Assembly (NCBI RefSeq): GCF_014195505.1
Contig: NZ_JACIBV010000001.1
Span: forward strand, 2,728,001-2,792,000
DNA length: 64,000 nucleotides
Direction of reading: 5' to 3'
From: Nonomuraea dietziae
GTDB lineage: Bacteria; Actinomycetota; Actinomycetes; Streptosporangiales; Streptosporangiaceae
The notes under the pieces were generated by a model that was given only the letters and a program-made list of their open reading frames with translations, was not told the origin of the DNA and did no database searches. A program made the translations under genes and the position numbers. Of the stretch, positions 44,054 to 52,592 are shown in pieces (position 1 is the first letter of the stretch; every line of letters begins with the position of its first letter).

Positions 44054-45015
44054 GCCTGCTGACGATCTCCGGCCTCGCGCTCGCCGTCCCTTCGGCGGGC
44101 GAGTGGCGGACGCTGGTCGAGGAGGTCGACCTGACGATCGGCGCCGGCGAGGCCGTGGGCCTGGTCGGGGAGTCGGGGTCGGGCAAGTCGATGACGGCTC
44201 GCGCGGTGCTGGGGCTGACGCCTCCGGGCGCGCGGGTCAGCGGCAGCATCGTCTTCGACGGCGCCGAGGTCACCTCGCTGGGCGCCAAGGAGCTGCGCGC
44301 GCTCAGGGCCAGGCGCATCGGCATGATCTTCCAGGACCCGAGGGCGCACATCAATCCAGTGCGCAGCGTGGGCGACTTCCTGACCGAGGCCATGGTGGCC
44401 AACCTGGGCCTGCCCGCCCGCGAGGCCGCCGCCAGGGCCGTACGGCTGCTGGCGGAGGTGGGCATCGGCGACGGGGCGCGGCGGCTGCGGCAGTACCCGC
44501 ACGAGCTGTCCGGCGGGCTGCTGCAGCGGGTGATGATCGCCTCTGTGCTCGCGCTCGAACCTGACCTGATCCTGGCCGACGAGCCGACGACCGCCCTCGA
44601 CGTGACCACGCAGTCGGAGGTCATGGCGATCCTCGACGAGCTGCGGCGCGAGCGCGGCATGGCGATGCTGCTGATCACGCACGACCTGGAGCTGGCGGCG
44701 GCGACGTGCGACAGGCTCGCGGTGATGTACGCGGGCAGGATCGTCGAGGCGCGGGAGGCGGGCTCGCTCACCGCCGCGCCCCTGCACCCCTACACCAGCG
44801 GTCTGCTCCTGTCGCGCCCCCGGCTGGAGGAGACCGTCCACCGCCTGCTGGTCATCCCCGGAAGGCCGGTGGCCGCCTTCGAGGCCGACCCTGGCTGCGC
44901 CTTCGCCCCGCGCTGCGCGCACGCGCTGGCCGCGTGCGGTGAGGCGCGGCCGGTCTTCGACGGCACCGTCGCCTGCACCCGCTCGGCCGAGCTGACCCTC
45001 CAGGGGGAGTCATGA
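44050..45015 (+). CDS. DppD-type ABC transporter ATPase
   Basis: A 321-residue ATPase. Walker A GESGSGKS, Q-loop MIFQDPRAHINP, signature LSGGLLQR, Walker B LILADEPTTALD and H-loop LITHD are all intact. The C-terminal oligopeptide/nickel extension contains the Cys cluster PGCAFAPRCAHALAACG usually seen in DppD/OppD. ATGA overlaps at both ends. Confidence 0.93.
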   Translation: MSLLTISGLALAVPSAGEWRTLVEEVDLTIGAGEAVGLVGESGSGKSMTARAVLGLTPPGARVSGSIVFDGAEVTSLGAKELRALRARRIGMIFQDPRAHINPVRSVGDFLTEAMVANLGLPAREAAARAVRLLAEVGIGDGARRLRQYPHELSGGLLQRVMIASVLALEPDLILADEPTTALDVTTQSEVMAILDELRRERGMAMLLITHDLELAAATCDRLAVMYAGRIVEAREAGSLTAAPLHPYTSGLLLSRPRLEETVHRLLVIPGRPVAAFEADPGCAFAPRCAHALAACGEARPVFDGTVACTRSAELTLQGES

Positions 45016-45794
45016 CCGTCATCCAGGCCGAACGGCTGCGCAAGGTCTACGGCGAGGCCGTGGCGGTGGAGGAGGTGTCGTTCACCGTCGAGGAGGGCGA
45101 GTCCCTGGCGATCGTGGGCGAGTCCGGTTCGGGCAAGACCACGGTGGCCAGGATGCTGCTCGGCCTGGAGACCCCCACGAGCGGGACGATCACCGTCTGC
45201 GGCCGCCCGCGTGCGGCGGGCAGGGTCTCCTCCAAGGAGCGGCGCAGGCGTGCCAGGGAGATCCAGATCGTCTTCCAGGATCCCTACTCCTCCCTGGACA
45301 AGCTGCAGCGGATCGGCGACGTGATCGCCACCAGCCTGTCGCTGCACTTCACCCTCACCCCCGCCGAGCTGCGCAGGCGCACACTCGAACTGCTGGAGTC
45401 GGTCGGTCTGGCCGAGCGGCACGCCGCCATGCTGCCCAAGCAGCTGTCGGGCGGGCAGCGGCAGCGGGTGGCCATCGCCCGCGCGATCGCCGTCGAGCCG
45501 CGCGTGCTGGTGCTCGACGAGGCGGTGGCCGCGCTCGACGTCTCGATCCAGGCGCAGATCCTCAACCTGCTGGCCGACCTGCGCGCGCCGGGCGGCATGA
45601 GCTACGTCTTCATCTCGCACGACCTGGCCGTCGTCAACCAGATCAGCGACAGCGCCATCGTCATGCACAGGGGCGCGGTCGTGGAGCGGGGTCCCACCGC
45701 GGACCTGCTGCGCGAACCTCAGGAGGACTACACCAGAGCCCTCCTGGCCGCGGTCCCCAGGCCAGGCTGGAAACCATCTCGGAGAGGCACGTGA
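45012..45794 (+). CDS. DppF-type ABC transporter ATPase
   Basis: A 260-residue ATPase with Walker A GESGSGKTT, Q-loop IVFQDPYSSLDK, signature LSGGQRQR, Walker B VLVLDEAVAALD and H-loop FISHDL. The usual DEPT of Walker B reads DEAV here. It is short for DppF: the C-terminal Cys-containing extension is missing, ending at PRPGWKPSRRGT. Overlaps its neighbours by four bases. Confidence 0.92.
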   Translation: MTVIQAERLRKVYGEAVAVEEVSFTVEEGESLAIVGESGSGKTTVARMLLGLETPTSGTITVCGRPRAAGRVSSKERRRRAREIQIVFQDPYSSLDKLQRIGDVIATSLSLHFTLTPAELRRRTLELLESVGLAERHAAMLPKQLSGGQRQRVAIARAIAVEPRVLVLDEAVAALDVSIQAQILNLLADLRAPGGMSYVFISHDLAVVNQISDSAIVMHRGAVVERGPTADLLREPQEDYTRALLAAVPRPGWKPSRRGT

Positions 45795-47233
45795 GCACCA
45801 CTGTTGTCAGGGCGTCGTACGTCATCGGCTTCGACGGCGCCGACCACGTCGTCCACCGCGACGGCTGCGTCGTCTACGCGGGCGACTCGATCGTCCATGT
45901 CGGGTCCTCCTACGACGGGCCCGCCGACGAGGTGATCGACGCGGGCGAGGCGATCGTCGGGCCCGGCTTCATCGACCTCGACGCGCTGTCCGACATCGAC
46001 CACGCCCTCATCGACACCTGGCATGCCTCCTCCGACGGGCTGACCTGGTCGGCCGAGTACGCCGCCGGGCGCAGGGCCGCCGTCTTCCCGCTGGAGGAGA
46101 CGCTGTTCATGCGGGAGTACGCGCTCACCCAGCTGATCCGCAACGGCATCACCACCGCGATGCCGATCGCGGCCGAGACACACAGCGCGTGGGCGGAGTC
46201 GTACGAGGAGTTCGCCGGCGTCGCCGAGATCGCCGGACGGCTCGGCCTGCGCATGTACCTCGGCCCCAGCTACCGCTCAGGCGTGCCGGTGGTCAGGGAC
46301 GGCGCTCGCGACGTGCACTGGGAGCCCGAGCTCGGAGAGAAGGGGCTGGCCGAGGCGGTCAGGTTCGTCCGCGACTTCGACGGCGCCTACGACGGCAGGC
46401 TGCGCGGCGCGCTGCTGCCGTGCAGGATCGAGACCGTCACCCTTGACCTGATGCGCGCCACCGCGCGCGCCGCCGAGGAACTCGACTGCCTGGTGCGCCT
46501 GCACTGCATGCAGGGGCTGTCCGAGCTGCGGCTGCTGCGGGAGTGGTACGGCAGGCACCCGCTCGACGTGCTGGAGTCGGTGGGACTGCTCGGCCCCAGG
46601 CTGCTCATCCCGCACGCCCTCTACCTCGGCGCGCCCGAGACGCCTTTCGAGGGCTCGCCCGACCGGCTCGCCGCGCTGGCCGGCATCGTGCACTGCCCGC
46701 TGACCACCGTCAGGTACGGCGACGCGCTCCAGGACTTCGACCGCTACCGGGCGGCGGGGGTGAACGTGGCGCTGGGCACCGACTCCTTCCCGCCCGACAT
46801 GATCCGCAACATGGACTACGGCAACAACCTGGCCAAGCTCGTCACCGGGCGGCTGGAGGCCGGCTCGGCCGCCGACTACTACCGTGCCGCCACGCTGTCG
46901 GGCGCCCGGGCGCTCGGCCGCGACGACCTGGGAAGGCTGGCGCCGGGAGCGAAGGCGGACCTGGTCGTGGTGGACCTGTCGGGCCCGCGCACCGGCCCGG
47001 TCGACGACCCGATCAGAACCCTGCTGATGAACTGCTCGGGCGCCGACGTGACGACCGTGGTGATCGACGGCAGGGTCGTGATGCGCGACGGGGTGATCCC
47101 CGGCGTGGACGAGAAGGCTTTCATGGCGCGGGCCCAGGCGTACTTCACCGAGATGAAGGCCGCCTACTCGACGCGCGACCACCTGCACAGGCCGGTGGAG
47201 GAGCTGTTCCCTCCGTCATTTCGGCCGGCGTGA
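45791..47233 (+). CDS. Atypical chlorohydrolase/TrzA-type amidohydrolase
   Basis: A 480-residue protein of the AtzA/TrzA-like amidohydrolase group. Several metal or catalytic positions are preserved (VRLHCMQG, LIPHALYLG, LGTDSFPPDMIRN, LGRLAPGAKADLVVVD). The position of the N-terminal HxH reads FIDLDALSDIDHALID instead of FINxHTH, so the first metal ligands are replaced by Asp residues with a later His. I recall a chlorohydrolase-family subgroup with this pattern, so it may be an alternative active site rather than decay. It is the last gene of the FadR-type operon and probably acts downstream of import. Confidence 0.82.
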   Translation: MSTTVVRASYVIGFDGADHVVHRDGCVVYAGDSIVHVGSSYDGPADEVIDAGEAIVGPGFIDLDALSDIDHALIDTWHASSDGLTWSAEYAAGRRAAVFPLEETLFMREYALTQLIRNGITTAMPIAAETHSAWAESYEEFAGVAEIAGRLGLRMYLGPSYRSGVPVVRDGARDVHWEPELGEKGLAEAVRFVRDFDGAYDGRLRGALLPCRIETVTLDLMRATARAAEELDCLVRLHCMQGLSELRLLREWYGRHPLDVLESVGLLGPRLLIPHALYLGAPETPFEGSPDRLAALAGIVHCPLTTVRYGDALQDFDRYRAAGVNVALGTDSFPPDMIRNMDYGNNLAKLVTGRLEAGSAADYYRAATLSGARALGRDDLGRLAPGAKADLVVVDLSGPRTGPVDDPIRTLLMNCSGADVTTVVIDGRVVMRDGVIPGVDEKAFMARAQAYFTEMKAAYSTRDHLHRPVEELFPPSFRPA

Positions 47234-47252
47234 GGGTTTCGGTCCGAAACCC
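47234..47252 (+). terminator. Hairpin ending the amidohydrolase/Dpp operon
   Basis: GGGTTTCGG and CCGAAACCC separated by one base form a palindrome immediately after the stop codon; as RNA it can fold with a 3-5-nt loop. It could also be a protein-binding site. Confidence 0.55.
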
Positions 47253-47300
47253 GGTGGACCGGTGATCCGTCAGCCTATGATCTTGCCCGTTGTCACGCGG

Positions 47301-47314
47301 TATGTCATGACATA
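47301..47314. promoter_or_regulatory. 14-bp perfect palindrome in the GH71 promoter region
   Basis: TATGTCATGACATA reads the same on both strands. It lies between a TTGTCA element (47290-47295) and a TATCGC element (47313-47318) spaced 17 bp, i.e. in the spacer of a plausible sigma-70-type promoter, 20 bp before the GH71 start codon. A repressor bound here would block polymerase. Confidence 0.55.
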
Positions 47315-47333
47315 TCGCTACATGAAGGGCACG

Positions 47334-49268
47334 ATGAGTATGCGCCTACGCGCGATCACCCTGTTATTGGTCCTCCTGGGAAGCACCGCCGCGGCGGTCA
47401 CCCCCGCTGTCGCGGAGGCGGAGAAGACCGTCTCCTTCGCCTCCGCCGAGGACAGCTACGTCAGCCAGGCAGGGCCGGGAAAGACGCACCACACCGTCAC
47501 CTGGTTGTCGGTCTGCACCACCCCGTGCGATGGCGCCGCCGCCTCCGAGCGCGGCGCCTTCGTCCGCTTCGACGTCAAGGACGTGCCGGCCAACGCCGTC
47601 AACGTCACGATGACCCTCGACGTGCAGTCGGTCAGGACCACCGACACCACACTGGAGGTGCGCCCGGTCAAGGGCGAGTGGACCGCCGACTCGCTCACGT
47701 TCGACAACCGCCCCGCCCTGGGGGAGGTCATCACCACTCACAAGGGCCTGACAGCGGGCGGCACGGCCAAGCTCGACGTGTCGTCGGCCTTCACCGGCAA
47801 CGGCGCCTACGACTTCGCCCTCACCTCCCCCTCGGGCGCCCACGGCGTGCTGCACTCCTCGCGCGCCACCTCGGGCCAGGGCCCCAAGCTGACGATCGGC
47901 TACGACACCGAGGCGGCCACCCCGGCGCCCACCGGCCCGCTGCCCTTCGCCATGCCCTCGACCGCCACCCTGCGGGCCTCCGAGCGCAAGGTCTTCGCGC
48001 ACTACTTCACGCCGTACCCGATCTCGCTGAACAACAGGGCGGGCGCCGACGACTACTACACCAAGCACTACCTGACCCCCACGGGCGAGAGCAACAAGCA
48101 CCTCGCCTACGGCGGCCTGCTGCGCGACCGGCCGATCCCGCGCGGCGTCCTGTCCGGCGACTGGCAGCTGGCCGACATGAAGCAGGAGATCGAGACCGCC
48201 GTCGAGGCGGGACTCGACGGCTTCACCGTGGACGTGCTCTCCCTCACCAGCGCCCACTGGGACAGGCTCAACACCCTGATTAAGGCGGCCGACGCCGTCG
48301 ACCCCGGCTTCAAGATCGTGCTGATGCCCGACATGACCTCGCTGAAGACCGACGCGGCCACGCTGGCCGCCGCCATGGCCAAGCTCGCCACGGCCAAGTC
48401 GGTCTACCGCCTGCCGGACCGGCGCCTGGTGATCTCCCCGTTCAAGGCGGAGGGCCAGTCGGCCGCCTGGTGGACGAACTTCATGAAGATCATGAAGGAC
48501 ACCCACGGCATCACGGTCGCCTTCGTCCCCGTCTTCCTGAACTTCCCCTCCAACGCCGCGGCCTTCGCGCCGATCAGCTACGGCTTCTCCAACTGGGGCA
48601 ACCGCAGCCCGGCGGGGCAGAGCGGCATCGCCTCGAACATCGCCAAGGCGCACGAGCTGAAGAAGATCTGGATGCAGCCGGTCTCCGTCCAGGACGAGCG
48701 TCCCAACCAGGGCATCTACGACGAGGCCAACAACACGGAGAACCTGCGCGTCACGTGGGAGAAGTCGATCTCGGGCGGCGCCGACTGGATCCAGCTGACC
48801 ACCTGGAACGACTTCTCCGAAGGCACCCAGTTCGCGCCCTCGGTGCACAACGGCGGCGCCTACCTGGACATCTCCTCCTACTACCTGACCTGGTGGAAGA
48901 CCGGCAAGGCGCCGGCGATCACGCGTGACACGCTCTACCTGACGCACCGCACGCAGTTCGCCGCCGCCAGGCCGACGTCGGGCACGCAGACCAAGTTCAT
49001 GCTCCCGCGCTCGGGCACCAGCGCCCCGCGCGACACGGTGGAGGTGCTGTCCTTCCTCACCCGTGCCGCCACGGTCAAGGCGAGCATCGGCGGGGTCGAG
49101 AAGACCTACGCGGGCCAGGCCGGGCTCCAGGCCAAGACCTTCCCCCTGGCGTACGGGACGAACAAGGCGTCGGTGGGCGCCGTGACGGTCACCTCGCCCT
49201 GGCAGGTGAAGAAGGACTTCACCGTGCAGGACCTGCAGTACCACGCGGTGAGCAGCGGGAGGAAGTGA
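47334..49268 (+). CDS. Secreted GH71 alpha-1,3-glucanase with N-terminal DNRLRE-type domain
   Basis: A 644-residue exported enzyme from ATG 47334 (GAAGGG five to ten bases upstream); signal peptide cleaved near AVAEA. Residues ~35-200 form a DNRLRE/CBM96-like carbohydrate-binding domain (ASAEDSYVSQ, RGAFVRFDV, NRPALGEVITTHKG). The catalytic GH71 domain follows: KVFAHYFTPYPISL, the GLDGFTVDVL segment with an acidic residue, and DWIQLTTWNDFSEGTQFAP with the Asn-Asp pair. GH71 enzymes cleave alpha-1,3-glucan of fungal walls and bacterial mutan. Monocistronic with its own promoter palindrome and terminator. Confidence 0.88.
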   Translation: MSMRLRAITLLLVLLGSTAAAVTPAVAEAEKTVSFASAEDSYVSQAGPGKTHHTVTWLSVCTTPCDGAAASERGAFVRFDVKDVPANAVNVTMTLDVQSVRTTDTTLEVRPVKGEWTADSLTFDNRPALGEVITTHKGLTAGGTAKLDVSSAFTGNGAYDFALTSPSGAHGVLHSSRATSGQGPKLTIGYDTEAATPAPTGPLPFAMPSTATLRASERKVFAHYFTPYPISLNNRAGADDYYTKHYLTPTGESNKHLAYGGLLRDRPIPRGVLSGDWQLADMKQEIETAVEAGLDGFTVDVLSLTSAHWDRLNTLIKAADAVDPGFKIVLMPDMTSLKTDAATLAAAMAKLATAKSVYRLPDRRLVISPFKAEGQSAAWWTNFMKIMKDTHGITVAFVPVFLNFPSNAAAFAPISYGFSNWGNRSPAGQSGIASNIAKAHELKKIWMQPVSVQDERPNQGIYDEANNTENLRVTWEKSISGGADWIQLTTWNDFSEGTQFAPSVHNGGAYLDISSYYLTWWKTGKAPAITRDTLYLTHRTQFAAARPTSGTQTKFMLPRSGTSAPRDTVEVLSFLTRAATVKASIGGVEKTYAGQAGLQAKTFPLAYGTNKASVGAVTVTSPWQVKKDFTVQDLQYHAVSSGRK

Positions 49269-49274
49269 CCTGAT

Positions 49275-49303
49275 ACGGGCGGGTCCCCCGCGGGCCCGCC
49301 CGT
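49275..49303 (+). terminator. Terminator after the GH71 gene
   Basis: ACGGGCGGG (49275-49283) and CCCGCCCGT (49295-49303) form a perfect 9-bp stem with further inner pairing (CCC/GGG), beginning 6 nt after the stop. Confidence 0.75.
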
Positions 49304-49327
49304 GTCCGATGGCCGCCGCCAAGCAAA

Positions 49328-49346
49328 AATGAATACGGTTTTCATT
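49328..49346. promoter_or_regulatory. Zur-box-like palindrome before the transporter operon
   Basis: AATGAATACGGTTTTCATT pairs at 8 of 9 symmetric positions around a central G. Its core TGAATACGGTTTTCA differs at one base from a perfect inverted repeat of the TGAAAAC-G-GTTTTCA form that I associate with actinobacterial Zur boxes. It lies 46 bp before the start codon of the binding-protein gene in a locally AT-rich stretch. A zinc-responsive promoter is inferred from the site alone. Confidence 0.6.
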
Positions 49347-49391
49347 CTGTGTTAGGGTGCGGAGCTCGAATCCCCTTGGCGAAAGACCGGC

Positions 49392-50864
49392 ATGCGCTCC
49401 CTTCTCATTCCTCCCGTGATCCTCTCCCTGATCGCCCTGACCGGCTGCTCGGCCATGCCCGGCGCGGCGGACGCCGGAGCCGGCCGCATCGACCTGGTCA
49501 TGCTCCAGCCGCCCCGCTCCGGCCTGAACCCGCTGAGCGACGACGCGTTCAAGCTGTCGCGCTGGAGCACGGCCGAGACTCTGGTCAACCTCGACGCCGC
49601 GGGCGATCCCCAGCCGGCGCTCGCCACCGGCTGGTCCCAGAGCGACCGGCTGACGTGGACATTCACGATCCGAAGGGACGTGAGATTCCATGACGGCACG
49701 CCGCTGACCGCCGAGCGCGCGGCGCGTTCCCTGCGCGCCGCCGCCGCTGCCGCGCCCAAGCCCAGAATCCTGGACGGGGTCGAGCTGACGGTGACGGCCG
49801 AGGACGACAAGGTGCTCGTGGCCACCGCCACGCCCGACCCGTTGGTGCCGCACCGCCTGTCCAGTCCGCAGCTGGCGATCCTGGCCGAGAAGGCGTACCA
49901 GGGACGCACGGTGAACCCCGTCGGCACGGGCACCGGCGCGTTCGTGCTCACCAAGGTGGACGGCACCTCTGGCGCCACTCTCGAACGCAACGAGCGCTAC
50001 TGGGGTCCCAGGGCCAAGGCCGCCGGCATCGAGGTGCGGTTCGTGCCGGACGGCACGGCCCGCGCCGCCGCGCTGAGGACCGGCGAGGCCGACATCGTCG
50101 AGGCCATCCCGGTCTCGCAGGCCGCGCTACTGGACTCCCGGACGATCAGCGAGGTGCCGATGCCGCGCACCAACACCCTCTACCTCAACACCGCGAGAGG
50201 CGCGTTCAAGGACCCCGGCCTGCGCGCCGCGGCCCGCGCGGCCATCGACAGCAAGGCCCTGGTGACCGGCGTGTACGAGGGCCGGGCCGACGTCGCCGCC
50301 GGTCTGCTCGGTCCCGCCCTGCCGTGGAGCGCGCGGCGTCCGGCCCGCCCCGCCACCGTCGAGCCAGGCCCGGCGAACGGAACGAAGATCACTCTGGCGA
50401 CCTTCACCGACCGGGCCGAGCTGCCCGAGGTGGCCGCGGTCCTGCGCCAGCAACTGGAGCGGGCCGGATTCGAGGTCGAGCTCGTCGTGCGGGAGTACGC
50501 GCACATCGAGGCGGACGCCCTTGAGGGCGCTTTCGACGCCTTCATCCTGTCCCGGGCGACCGTACTGGACTCCGGCGACCCGGTCGCGTACATGGTCAGC
50601 GATTTCAGCTGCGAGGGGTCCTTCAACATCGCCCAGCTGTGTGACGAGCGGGTCGACGCCGCGCTCGAGGAAGCCGCCCGCACTCCGGCGGGAGAGAAAC
50701 GCCGGCGCGCGATCCTGGCGGCGGAAGCCGCGATCCTGAACACCGGCGCGGCGATCCCGATGCTGCACGAGCGCGTTCTGCAGGGAGACGCGAAGGGCGT
50801 CACCGGCTCGGTCAAGGACCCGCGCGAACGCCTCCTGATCACCACCGACACGCACGCTCGATGA
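49392..50864 (+). CDS. Peptide/nickel/opine-type ABC substrate-binding lipoprotein
   Basis: A 490-residue lipoprotein (lipobox ALTGCS) of the SBP_bac_5 family: LNPLSDDAFKLSRWSTAETL, VRFHDGTPLTAERAARSL, VGTGTGAFVLTKVDG, RNERYWGP and AALRTGEADIVEAIP. Members bind peptides, nickel or metal-opine complexes. With the Zur-box-like site upstream, import of a zinc chelate is a reasonable hypothesis. The ATGA overlap with the permease gene shows coupling. No ATPase gene of this system is in the window. Confidence 0.85.
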   Translation: MRSLLIPPVILSLIALTGCSAMPGAADAGAGRIDLVMLQPPRSGLNPLSDDAFKLSRWSTAETLVNLDAAGDPQPALATGWSQSDRLTWTFTIRRDVRFHDGTPLTAERAARSLRAAAAAAPKPRILDGVELTVTAEDDKVLVATATPDPLVPHRLSSPQLAILAEKAYQGRTVNPVGTGTGAFVLTKVDGTSGATLERNERYWGPRAKAAGIEVRFVPDGTARAAALRTGEADIVEAIPVSQAALLDSRTISEVPMPRTNTLYLNTARGAFKDPGLRAAARAAIDSKALVTGVYEGRADVAAGLLGPALPWSARRPARPATVEPGPANGTKITLATFTDRAELPEVAAVLRQQLERAGFEVELVVREYAHIEADALEGAFDAFILSRATVLDSGDPVAYMVSDFSCEGSFNIAQLCDERVDAALEEAARTPAGEKRRRAILAAEAAILNTGAAIPMLHERVLQGDAKGVTGSVKDPRERLLITTDTHAR

Positions 50865-52592
50865 GCCGCCTGGGTGCATCGCTGAGCAGGTCCGTCGCGA
50901 TCGCGGGCGCGGTCGCCCTGGTAGGCGCGCTGCCGTGGCTGTCGGGCAGGGATCCCGCGCTGTCGTTGCTGCGGGCCCGCTCGGCCGAGCAGGAACCGAC
51001 CGCCGAGGCGCTCGCGGCGATCCGGGCCGACCTGGGGCTGGACGCGGGGCCGGTCGCGCATACCTGGCGCTGGCTGTCCGGGTTGCCGCGCGGCGACGCG
51101 GGCGTCTCCTGGGTGTCCGGTCGTCCGGTGCTGCCGGGCATCGCGTCCGGGCTCGGTGTGTCGCTCACCCTCATGGCGGCGGCCATGGCGGTCGCGGTGG
51201 TGGTGGCCGTCGCGCTGTGCGCGCCGACCGCGCTCAGGGCCGCACGCGGCCATGCCCCTGGCGGACACGGCGCCAGCGCGGCGATGCTCGCCGCTATCCC
51301 GGAGTTCCTGCTCGCCACCGTGTCCCTGATCGTGGTCGCCGTCTGGCTGGACTGGCTTCCGCCGTACGGCTGGCAGGAACCACGCCACCTGATCCTTCCC
51401 GCGATCGCGCTGGGCGTGCCGGCCGGCGGACTCCTCGCTCACCTGGCCGATGACGCGTTGCGGGGCGCGCTACGCGAACGATGGGTACCCACCTGGCGTG
51501 CGGCCGGGTTCCCCGCGAAGACCGTCGCGCGGGCCGCCGCGCGGCGCGCCATGCCCGCCCTGCTTCCCCAACTCGGGCTCGTGGTGGTCGGCCTCACTGG
51601 GGGAGCCGTCGCCGTGGAAAAGATCTTCGCCATACCCGGTCTCGGCCGCACCGCCCTCGGCGCGGCCGAAGCGCAGGATCTGCCGGTACTGCAGGCGGCG
51701 GTGCTGACCCTCGTCCTGCTGGGCTTCGCCGTGGGAGTCGTGGCCAACCTGCTCAGGCGTGGCCTGCTCGGCGCCGCGCTCACGGGCGCCGCCGCCGCCC
51801 GACACCTCGGGCCCACGCGGCCGAGCGCTGCCCGCGCTGCTCGCCGTCGTGCTGCTTGCCGTCATCGGCTGGGGACTCCTGCGCGACCCGGCCGCGCTCG
51901 ACACCGCCGCGCGGCTCGCCACCCCCTCCGGCGACGCGCCGTTGGGCGCCGACGGCCTGGGCCGCGACGTGCTGGCCCGCGTGGGCCACGGCGCGCTGGC
52001 GACCGTGGGGGTCGCCGTCCTGGTGTGCCTGGCCGCTTACCTCGTCGGCCTGGTCGTCGGGCTCCTGCCCTGGCTCACGGCGGGCGCGGCGGAGATGGTC
52101 AACGCCCTGCCACCGGTGCTCACCGGACTGGTGGTGGCCGCGTTGTACGGGCCGGGGGTCCTCGGGGCCTCGTTCGCCGTCGGGCTGGTGGCATGGGCCC
52201 CGCTCGCCATGCACACCGCGGCGCTGCTGGAGGAGGCCAAGGCGGCACCACACCTGACGGCCCAGCGCGGGCTGGGCTCCTCGGAGCTGCGGATCTTCTG
52301 GCGCCACCTGCTGCCGGCGGTCGCGGGCCCGGTCGCCCGCCACGCGGTGCTCCGGCTGCCCGCGATCGCTCTCGCCGTCGCCTCCCTCGGATTTCTCGGT
52401 CTGGGCGCCCAGCCGCCGTCCTCGGAGTGGGGACTGATGCTGGCCGAATCGCTCCCCTACGTGGAACGCGCCCCTTGGGCGGTGCTCGCCCCCGCCGCCG
52501 CGCTCGCAGCCCTCGCCGCACTCGCGGTCACTGTCGCCGACCGCCGGCAGGTCGCCGGTGACGACAGGCCACGCCGGCCGGAGCCTCGGAGG
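50861..52592 (+). pseudogene. Fused DppB-DppC-type permease, frameshifted and without a proper 3' end
   Basis: The first half (to about 51790; LGLDAGPVAHTW, VEKIFAIPGLGRTALG) is a DppB-type permease in the frame of ATG 50861. The second half (from about 51815; GADGLGRDVLARVGHG, LASLGFLGLGAQPPSSEWGLML) is a DppC-type permease in the +1 frame, whose first start is GTG 51759. No stop separates the halves; both frames stay open across the border, near a GCC-repeat at 51787-51800, which fits one fused ~570-residue protein broken by one surplus base. After AVTVADRR (52550) the second frame has no stop and runs antisense into the next gene until 53060, so the natural C-terminus and any following ATPase genes appear lost. 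Confidence 0.65.
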
